A stretch of 64,000 nt of DNA, taken from the NCBI GenBank assembly GCA_047967505.1, contig CM106538.1; one strand, 5' to 3'. A program made the translations under genes and the position numbers. This document shows positions 55,531 to 64,000 of this stretch, piece by piece. The stretch's first letter is position 1. Every line of letters starts with the position of its first letter. Under the pieces are notes generated by a model. It was not told where the DNA came from, made no database searches, and worked only from the letters and a program-made list of their open reading frames with translations. Source of the stretch: Dipteris shenzhenensis. Lineage: Eukaryota > Polypodiophyta > Polypodiopsida > Gleicheniales.

Positions 55531-56459
55531 TAAGCTTCACCTATAGAGCTCATACTTTGAGCTGATTTCTCTTGTAATGGATCTTTCTTTTTGGTAGTGT
55601 AGGGTATGTGTTTTCTCCTTTAAGCTTTGCAAACACTATTTAAAAGCTCAAAATGACAAGAGTCACTATGCAACCTTTCTCTCAGCAACCCTTTTGGCAA
55701 AATACAGGAAATCTTTGCATGCACTTAGCAAACCTTTGCAAAATCACTCTCACGCAACCTCGCAAACACTCAAAACTCAATCAGCAACACTTTGCAAGAC
55801 ACTTACAACATCTCTTTTTGCAATGCACTCAACAAGAACTTAGGCTTGAAATGACACCAGACAGGGACACTTCCCTAGGAGCAAACCTTGCACACACTCC
55901 TAGGCAAGATTTTGAAGTAACCTTGACATAAATTTCGAAATGTGAGCTAGTGGGATGCATAAAATACGTTCCTTGACACACAATTCAGTACCAACACGGT
56001 GTGGCTACATGGATTTCTAATATCTGAGAGACTCCTAACACCAGTCAGAAAACATACCTACCATGCAAAAATCTAACACTACTCTAATACCATCCTAAAA
56101 CAGGGATACATAGTCCATCAATGGATACAAGTCCAAGACACTCTAAGCACACAACAAAGAGGATGAGAGAGAATACACAATTGGCTATACACAATGTACA
56201 CTCCCACGTAACACAAAATGAGAAAGATGATAGAAGAGGTGGGTGGCCCTAAGTCCATAAGGAATATTTACATAGGGACTTAGGATCCCTCTAGAGAACT
56301 CTATCCACCTATCCATGTACCCATGCATATAACATCTACATATATACATGGGTGATGACCATACCAATTACCCTATACTTCAACATTAATAGCAAGGTAT
56401 GTTTGTAAAAAGTGGCCAAAAACAAGATGGAGAGGCTGAATCATGGCATAAAGGCTTGG

Positions 56460-57600
56460 CCATATAAATTATAGAAGGTTGAAGGAAATGCTAGCAAAAG
56501 AACTTGTGAGGTTGCCTGATTTTAGACATTTGGATTTTAGCTGTGTGCCCAGCATGCAAATATGCCAAGCAAGATCCCTTTCCCATTTCCAAAGGAAGGA
56601 AAGAGTAGATAGCCTTTTGAAAGTATGCACTTTGATGTGTGGGGACCCACTAATAATGTGACACCAAGTGTTGCAAGGTAATGTATTACCTTCATAGATG
56701 ATTATAGCCTCATGACATGGGTCTATTTTTTGAAGGCAAAGAGTGATGAATTCAGGGTGTTTTTCCAATACAAGAAAATGGTTGAGAAGGAGCTTGGTTA
56801 CTATATTAAATGCTTTTACATCGATATGGTGGTCAATATATGTCTTATCAGTTTGATGAGTATTTGTATGTTGAAGGCATCAAAAGGTGGATTACATGTG
56901 GATATACTCCACAACAAAATGACGTGCATAAAGAAATAAGAGAGTGATTGGAGATATAGCTTGAGCTATGATGGATGGGATGCATATGCCTTTGGCATAT
57001 TGGACTGAAGTAGTGGACACAACCATGCACATAATGAATAGAACACCTATGGATGCCATACATGGTATGACTCCATATGAGAAGCTCTATGGACACAAGG
57101 CAACTTTGGCATACTTGAAAGTATTTGGATGCATTGTTATGTCCATGTGCCTAGTGACTCGAGGAAGAAAATGGAACCAAGGGGAGTGAAGTGCATATTT
57201 CTTCGATATTCCATAAATAGAAAAGGGTAGAAGTGCTATGATCCTAGCACAAGACAAGTGTATGAGATTAGGGATGTCAAGTTTAGTGAGTATGAGTCTT
57301 GTACAAGCCCAAGACCATTGTGGTTGAAGATGAATACATGCCAAAGGAGATAAAGCTAAATTACACAAGAAGAAAGTGTGGATAGTGTCAATCTTTGGAG
57401 TCGGTGAATAAGCATGTGGATAAAGAGAAGAAACAGTTGACATTGAGAAGACCATAGAGGAAGAAGGTGGAGATGAAGAAAGGGATTTACATCCCATGCT
57501 AGAAAGTGGAGATGAAGTAAGGGATTTACATCCCATGCTAGAAAACAAGGATCATGTGAGAAAGACCGTGGAGGAGTTTGTTGAAGCTTGAGGGGGGGAG
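56460..57600 (+). pseudogene. Degraded Ty1/copia integrase fragment
   Basis: Through several frames and stops, the order matches a copia integrase. First are a zinc-binding end with LPDFRHLDFSCVPSMQICQA, then MTWVYFLKAKSDEFRVFFQYK (about 56712). Next is YWTEVVDTTMHIMNRTPMD with MTPYEKLYGHKATLAYLKVFGC (57000-57140). The catalytic centre is largely lost. A purine-rich tract (GAGGGGGGGAGA) and TGTTAG at 57604 look like the polypurine tract and 3' LTR start of the same element, which implies that RT and RNase H are deleted in between. A 5' LTR was not found. Confidence 0.75.
57468..57545. repeat. Tandem duplication of about 36 bp
   Basis: GTGGAGATGAAG-AAGGGATTTACATCCCATGCTAGAAA is present twice in succession, inside the copia fragment. 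Confidence 0.8.
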
Positions 57601-57603
57601 ATG

Positions 57604-58010
57604 TGTTAGAGTTGGAGAGAAGAGAGGGGGGGCTGTGGAAGGAGGAAAGAGGGAGTTGTAGATGGAGGAGAAGTGAGTAGTGGAGATGGTGAGAGAGAAG
57701 TGGCATGGAGAAGTAGGAGCGCAGTCATGGTGGAGGAGGGAGACAAGCTGCTGATGAACATCCAAGTGAGGGGGAGGCGCTGTAGATGAACGTCCAAGTG
57801 AGGGGGAGGTGCTGTAGACATGGGCTAAGTCGAGAGAGAGGGAGGGGGCTATCAAATTCAATTTTCATTTTTCCTTTGCCCTTGGTGCGCAAATTGGGAG
57901 GGGGGGCTCGTTTGAATTTGCATCATCGGCTAGAGGTGGTCTGTCAGGGCAGGTATGGGGACGATGACCTCCATATAGCAACGCCACTTTGTTAGAGGCC
58001 CACATCACCT
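57604..58010 (+). repeat. Putative 3' LTR of the copia relic
   Basis: It begins TGTTAGAGTTGGAGAG after the polypurine tract. Purine-rich, with a small tandem duplication (about 57755-57820, GTCCAAGTGAGGGGGAGG). The 3' limit is not defined and no partner LTR was seen, so the end coordinate is approximate. Confidence 0.35.
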
Positions 58011-58720
58011 CTAGGCGGTGCATGGGGATGGCCTCTTAAGTGTATAATTAAGTGAGTGGTCCAAATGACATGTGAGGTCCTTTCTTCAGCATAGGATCCC
58101 TATTTGTAAGCAATGTAATAATTTTGAAGGAACAACCATATTACCACAGTCCCTTTAGTGGTTAAATGACATCAAGGATGAAAATGATGCCTTAAATATC
58201 ATCTTAACAATTGAAGTCAGCACTAGGGGAGGGTGCTAACACTCATTAATAGATGTAGCTAACAGAGGATTAGGTGTTTCCCATACTCTAAGGGAGACCC
58301 AACCTAAGGACATATGGTAAATTGGTGCCAAAGGACATGGCTTGCCAAGTTATACCAGGAAATCCCACGCTAGGAGATATACATTCTTAAAGGCATCTTT
58401 TGGCCTTATCAAGCTAGATCATATTAGTTGTGAGGTGCCAAAGGAGATGGGGGAGCCAAGAAACATAATTAACCACTAGAGTCAACTTTACCGAGAAGTA
58501 TGTTATTGTAGTTAAGAAGACACATACAAGGTTAATGATGAGGGAATAAGAGAAAGAAGCACCTTAGACACTTCTTTCCAATGCCTGATCTTGTGTGAAA
58601 TTTGACAAGGGAATACGTGTGTGTGTGTGTGTGCGTGCGCGCACGCATAGGGTAGGAGGGGCAACACTGGTCAAAGGGTGAGGTAGGAGGTCGCCCGGTG
58701 AGGGGGTGTTGAGGGCCATG

Positions 58721-58722
<2 letters not shown>
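58011..58722. other. No gene seen; short (GT)n tract
   Basis: Anonymous sequence with a GTGTGTGT/GCGTGCGCGC tract at about 58615-58640. No exon or transposon protein is recognised. Confidence 0.4.

Positions 58723-58814
<92 letters not shown>
58723..58814. repeat. (GA)n microsatellite, about 92 nt
   Basis: Uninterrupted GA dinucleotides, ending in GAGTCTCTCGTT. The Ser-Leu repeat open frames on the opposite strand are products of this tract. Confidence 0.97.
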
Positions 58815-58815
<1 letters not shown>

Positions 58816-61677
58816 TCTCGTTATCTTTTTTTCCAATAATCATGCCTTTAATTTGAGCCTCTAATGTCATCTGTTGGTCCATGTTGCCCAGTCTTAGGCT
58901 TGAGGCTCAATCTTGTCTTATGGCTCAATCTTAAGTTTGAGTCTCAATTTCATGTTTAGGGGTCAAGTAACAAGTTTATGACATTTCTAGTTTCTGCCAT
59001 GACATTTTGTTGTTTCAACACTTTCTTAAATGCAAGTGCAAAAGGTATGGAGTACAGGAGAAGATGTTCTTCTTATTCAAGGGAGCTCAAGAAAGGGGCA
59101 TGGCATTATTTTCTCCAATGATCCTATGGATTTTTGTGGCGGAAAAGCTTTGAGTATGTATGTAGTTTTTCATTTCCAACAATGGGCACTAATACTATGG
59201 GTGAAGCCATTGGCAGTATTAATAAATGGCTAGTTACCATGTTAGCTAAAGGTGTCCCAAAGCACATGGAATGCAGAGAAAACAATGAATAAGATAAGAT
59301 TGAAACAATGGTGGGAAGAGATGCTTGGAGAGAAAAAAGGGTCATTGTGTGGAATGAGGATGAGTCTAAAAAACTTGGATATGTAGTGATTTTCTTAGTT
59401 CAACATTATAAAGCTATCAATTTTAGGGAGCTAGGAGAAACACACTTAGGCATTATTATTGAGAAGAGCTTGGATATGTACTCAATTAGTGTATGAGCTC
59501 TACTCTTAGGGAGAGATCAAGATTACTTTTCTACCAATAGATTGGTTGTGCTCTTGTAGGCACCATTAAATAACAAAGTCCAAGTCATAGATATGGGCTC
59601 GCAAATTTCTTTGGTGAAAATTGGTATAATGAAGTTGATACCTTAGATTATCTTTTGAACTCAAAAACCTTTTATAACTAGTCAACCTTTTGCTTCCCAT
59701 ATTGAATTGCATGTTATTAAATTCTTTAAAAGAAAAGTAAACTTCCAACAAAAGGGTCATACGTTTGTTTAGCACCTCCATATCCATTTATTCTTCCCAG
59801 GCTAAACCACTAACGATCTTGGAATTTCTTCATCCTTGTTCTTAAACGATGTTATAAGAGCACAAGAACAAGTACCCTTTAGGAGAGTGGCGTCCCGACT
59901 TCTTTTGCGTAGGGCTAAGAGGTCTAGTCCAAGCAGTGTTTGAGAGAACCAAGAGATGTGTGGGGAGCTTGGATTCAATCCACTAGCAAATCATTAGAGT
60001 AGTGGGCCTCTTGGGCATGGAGTGTTTCATCAAACCCACTAGCATCTCAAATCAGGATGCACTTGATGGCTCCTTTGGATATGGAGGGCTAGCCCCGTCA
60101 AGAGGTCCAGCGGAATCTAGGAGAGTAGTTTTGGCCTTCTAGAGTAGGCCACATAGAGCACATGGATGAAGTGGCTTTCTTCTCTTACTCAACATAGATA
60201 GGACAAAGGCTCCACATGGAGACATCTGTATGGACTCTTTCAAGGGAGAGACACTGATTGGTGCAGCAGGTGCCCTAGGAGATCAGATCTAGATTCCCAA
60301 TGCTTCTATGGTCTAGACTACCAAAGATATCATACTTGTTCTACCTAGCTGCCCACGGTGGACTATCCATTAGACCATGGGTGGACCAAATGTGCATGGA
60401 TGGTCAATGCCACCATTGCATTGATGGAGGCCTTGAGACAACAATACCTCATTGCCTCTAGAACTACACCAATGTGCATAGGATTTGGTTGGGATCCCTT
60501 TGGATTGTGTCTTGATTGTACAACTTATAGAGGGACTTCACCTTGGGCATGGCAGCTTGGTTGACAGAGGGAGGCCATGTCTTCCATATTGGTGAGGCCT
60601 CCCCAACTTATAGGATACATGGATAAAGAATACATATGATTGAGCTTTAGTACATGACCCCTCAAGTGTGCCTTGATCCTCCCCCTTCTACAGAGGATAG
60701 TGCATGGGAAACCAGGCCAACATTAAGGCATGGAACATATATGGGCATTGGGTTGTGCACTGCAGCTTGGTGATGGCGAGCACCTTGTTCCACCTGTGGC
60801 CACTCTGGTCACCATTTGGCAAGATATCATCTCCATCTAGGAGCATGGACTCTGGGTTCTAGAGTGATTTCCAGGAGGTGAGCACAGTTTTTGCAAGGCT
60901 TGGCCTATAGGTATCTTTTACATTTTCACATCATGAGGGATTCACTAGCTATCTAGTCCCACTTCCCAGTTGTTGGTAGCCCTTGTTCTAGAGATTCCAT
61001 AGGCTGGGTTCTTTGGAATAGTCTTATTTTCCTTTCAACCAGTCTTATTTTTCTTTATTTTCCATGATAAGTGCCTCATGGTTGTTGATTGGTATGGTTT
61101 TTTTCTCTTGAAAAAAAAAAGATACATGACTAGCTCCATCATGAACGAAGTTCCAACAAGTTTCCCCAGCCTTGGATTTCATCATACTGAGCCCACACTA
61201 GCTTGCAACAACAAATCCAAAAGGTATCCCTGAGAATTGGGGACACAAGATTTGAAAACTTCCTTATTGATGGAGGGTCAATAAAATCAACATTAGGCCC
61301 AACGATATGCGACAAAATCATCCCGTGTTGGTCACGTTCAAGGTAAGGATGGCATATCAGCAAAAAGAGAAAAGATCCTCTAAGTCATCCATGTAGTCCC
61401 CATGGATGTAGGTGGTGTGATGTTTTATTTATTTTCAAGTTCTAGCCATGCTCTAATGAATTTAGTTGTTCCATCCTTCTTGGGTGATGCTCGGCCAAGG
61501 GAGTCCACAAGACACACCCTTTATCCTCTTGGACACCATGGAACAGAAAATTGACCTTTCCACCAAGGTTGGCCAATACATAATAGAGTCTTCCCTAGGA
61601 TATGAAGCGGATGTGGGTTTTGAGGAGGCAACCTGCCGCCAAAGAGGAAGAAATGTGTGCTCATGTCGATGATAAGG
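58815..61677. other. Anonymous intergenic sequence
   Basis: No recognisable gene or intact transposon. An A10 run at 61111-61120 follows a T-rich stretch and could be the tail of an old retroposed element. Short open frames near 59030, 59308 and 60358 lack domains. Confidence 0.4.
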
Positions 61678-61872
61678 GTATCCATTGATGTAAATTGTGA
61701 TGAAATAGACTCAGATGGCAAGAAGACAGTAATGTTGGATGCAGCCAACATGATGATATGAGAGGAAATGCCTAGGTATCCATGATGTAAATTGTGATGA
61801 AATAGACTCCGATGGCCTCGGATGGCAAGAAGGTAGTAATGCATCCAACATGATGATTTGAGGGAAATGCCT
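61678..61872. repeat. Tandem duplication of about 97 bp
   Basis: TATCCATTGATGTAAATTGTG onward and TATCCATGATGTAAATTGTG onward are adjacent copies. They share GATGAAATAGACTC, GATGGCAAGAAG and CCAACATGATGAT-TGAG. They differ by indels. Confidence 0.85.
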
Positions 61873-63320
61873 GGAGGGGGCATTTCCTAGTTGGGAAGTG
61901 GTTGAAACCAATGAATGGCCAAGAAGTTGCAAGTTGGTTTCGAACCACTTCTTGAGTAGGAAGTGTCGACCCCAAACAAGTGTCAAGGCATTGGAGGGGG
62001 TGGAATGCAACAAGTTTACTGACACATGTCAATGGTCCAATTTACGGCTCTACTTTGACAAATTAGGATCAAACCCCTCAATTCCCACTGTGAATTGCAC
62101 AAGAGGATGAGCAACGAATGATTGCTGCCATGCTTCCTCATTGGATTAGCAGACCCGAAGCTGCATGACCACTTAATGGTTATGAATCCCACTTCCTTTG
62201 AAATATGCATCAAAGTGGCCATCCATATAAGTGATAATATGATGCATAAGGTTTCTAGGACAAAACTACAAATCAATTCGACGTATCACAATCGATAAGG
62301 TCTTCAAGTACGGAGCCTACCAAGAAGGACAGCAATGAACCTAAGGGTCTGGATATGAGTGAGTTGGCCTCCAACATACTGAATCAGCTGGGCCAGTAAT
62401 GGGAGGTTAGGGACCTCCAAGGAGACACCAAGTGACCCCCACTTCACCCCTCCAATGAGTGCCCCTGTCTTAGGGCACAGCAAGCACTCTGCTGTGCACA
62501 CTGCTATAGATGGGGAAACCACGCCACCTCCTAATGTCGATTCCCTATGGTCCTTCACTGATCTATCGAGTGCTCAAAGTCTAAAAGCATGAAGGCTCAA
62601 AAGAATTGCCACATAGAAAAAAACACTCAACAAAAGTTGAACCTTGCATTGTCTCTCTATTGTGTATGATGATAGCTTGGACTCTTGTAATAACCAACAA
62701 AGACCCATTGAACAAGATTGAGCGAATAAACATCCATGAAACCTCAGATGCAACAAAACCATGAACCCTCAGATGTAATAAAGAACCAATGCACCAAACT
62801 AAGCACATAAACATCCTCTAACTTGTATCACACGAATGATCTCTTTGCATTAATAGAAATGTGCAACAAATGGTACTCACCATATCTTCATGGCACCCAA
62901 GCACCCAATTGTTGTCAGACTCATCCAAAGCATGCTTTGATTCATCAATGTATTCCTATGGAGTTGATGCTATTGACACATCTTCCATCAACACATCACT
63001 TGTTGCAGATGCTTGCTTCTTCGTGTCATGCACCTCTCCCACATTGGCATTGGTTGCCTTGCTTCTCCTCATATGCTGGAATCATCACTTTAAGAGAGCA
63101 AAAGCTGTAATCAAGTTGGCAGAAGTTGGTGGAGATGCTCCATCAAAGATTTGTAGAGGCAAGGATTCACATAGCAACTATGCATAAGGGGAGAATTGGG
63201 GTCTCAAAAGGGCCTCATAAGGAATGGGTTAAGAAATGGATTAGGCCTAATGCAAGTCCTCTTGTGGGGTCCAAGGGAGTCCTAGCCCCCCCTACCTAGG
63301 TGGGTTAAGCCCAGTTGATT
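61873..63320. other. No gene seen
   Basis: Anonymous sequence. The open frames at 62823-63187 show no domain that I recognise. Confidence 0.4.
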
Positions 63321-63386
63321 CACCTCTTACACCTCTTACACCTAGGAGGGGGCCACCTCTTACACCTCTTACACCAAGGAGGGGGC
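63321..63386. repeat. 33 bp tandem duplication
   Basis: CACCTCTTACACCTCTTACACC followed by a AGGAGGGGGC end is present twice, at 63321-63352 and 63354-63386. Confidence 0.85.
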
Positions 63387-63419
63387 ACTTTTCCCAAAGT
63401 CAAAAATTTGAATTTCGAA

Positions 63420-63930
63420 TTTGAATTCCCTCTCTCTCCCTCCTCCCCCCATCCTCCAAACTTTTGAATTTTGATATTCCCTCCTCCTCCCCCCACCTCC
63501 TCCTTGTCTCCCTCCTCCCTCCTCCTCTTCCACATGTTCCACCGTCATCGTCATCCTCCTCCTCCTCCTCCTCCTCCTCCCTCCCCTTGCCTCCCTCCCC
63601 CCCTTCTCCTCCCTTTGTCCACATGCCTCCTCCTCCCTCCTCCCACATGCATCCTCCTCCTTCCCTTGCTACTTTTTCCTCCTCCCTCCTCCCACATGCG
63701 TCCTCCTCCTCCCCCCCTGCTGCTTTTTCTTGCTCCTCCTCCTCCCTCATGCTCATCCATTCTCATCTTCCCTCATGCTCATGCCTACTCCTCCTTCCTC
63801 CTACTCATGCAAGCTCCTCTCTCATGCTCACGCCTGCTCCTGTTGCTTCTACTCCTCCTACTCATGCGTATTCGTCTGCCTTCATCCTCACACCTAGTTC
63901 TCCACTTACTTCTCCTCCCTGGTAATCATT
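63420..63930. repeat. CCT-rich low-complexity tract
   Basis: Over about 500 bp the + strand is dominated by CTCCTC and CCTCCC with TCATGCTCATGC blocks. The Pro/Ser- or Arg/Gly/Glu-rich open frames on both strands are compositional. It resembles in composition the C-rich 5' end of the LINE at 42965-43530, but I see no ORF1 attached before the window ends. Confidence 0.7.
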
Positions 63931-64000
63931 CATGGTCCTTCTCATCCCTCCTCAAACATCACCTACCTTCAATCATGGCCTATCACAGTCTCTATAAACT

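Noticed and set aside
58532-58882. Ser-Leu repeat protein on the - strand
   Set aside because: It is a translation of the (GA)n microsatellite.
63320-63925. Pro/Ser-rich and Glu/Gly/Arg-rich open frames
   Set aside because: Compositional, from the CCT-rich tract. No start context, domain or splice evidence.
1-64000. tRNA, rRNA, CRISPR array, bacterial operon or organellar insertion
   Set aside because: No cloverleaf, rRNA core, spaced repeat array or plastid/mitochondrial gene was recognised by eye. A tRNAscan and an organelle-genome comparison would settle small cases.

Overview
This is a nuclear window from a seed plant with a repeat-rich genome. The evidence is the spliceosomal gene structure (GT-AG introns of 0.1 to 12 kb), two plant-type protein families, plant LTR retrotransposons with an initiator-Met tRNA primer site, plant L1-type LINEs with a DUF4283/zinc-knuckle ORF1, and many (CT)n/(GA)n and (CA)n tracts. 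I cannot name the species; a large-genome angiosperm (an early-diverging or magnoliid type would fit) or another seed plant are all possible. No bacterial, organellar or CRISPR features were seen.

Two host genes can be rebuilt exon by exon. Gene 1 (+ strand, about 6335 to 15753, 7 coding exons) encodes a WAVE-DAMPENED2-like microtubule-binding protein of the TPX2 family. It has the VPQPFALAT motif, the KLEE-type TPX2 core and the conserved tail that follows it. A 4.9 kb intron with decayed copia-like sequence splits the core. Gene 2 (- strand, 50568 down to 26979, 9 coding exons, 598 codons plus stop) encodes an N-terminal C2 domain, a long polar middle and a C-terminal hydrophobic anchor with a Cys-rich tail. 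All its splice phases agree, so the reading frame is intact across 23.6 kb. One exon is only 24 nt long.

Most of gene 2 is transposon-filled intron. Intron 5 (28825-41000) holds an 8.2 kb Ty3/gypsy chromovirus (29391-37591) with 1.8 kb LTRs, a CTCTT target duplication, a TATA box in each LTR and a gag-pol broken by several stops. Next to it lie an older antisense chromovirus relic that lost its RT/RNase H, and a 5'-truncated antisense LINE. Intron 2 (41513-50351) holds a nearly full-length 6.4 kb LINE (42918-49339) with a 13 bp target duplication. The LINE copies in introns 2 and 5 are the same family in opposite orientation, and they flank exons 3-5.

The rest is intergenic. 1-3480 is microsatellite-rich with a small LINE 3' end. 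15.8-26.9 kb is anonymous AT-rich sequence with tandem duplications and a cluster of foldback/MITE-like repeats near 25 kb. 50.6-64 kb holds a large inverted repeat (52083-53502), a second foldback element (54363-54786), a decayed Ty1/copia integrase fragment (56460-57600), a (GA)n tract of about 90 bp and a CCT-rich tract at the end. Much of 58-63 kb holds nothing I can identify.
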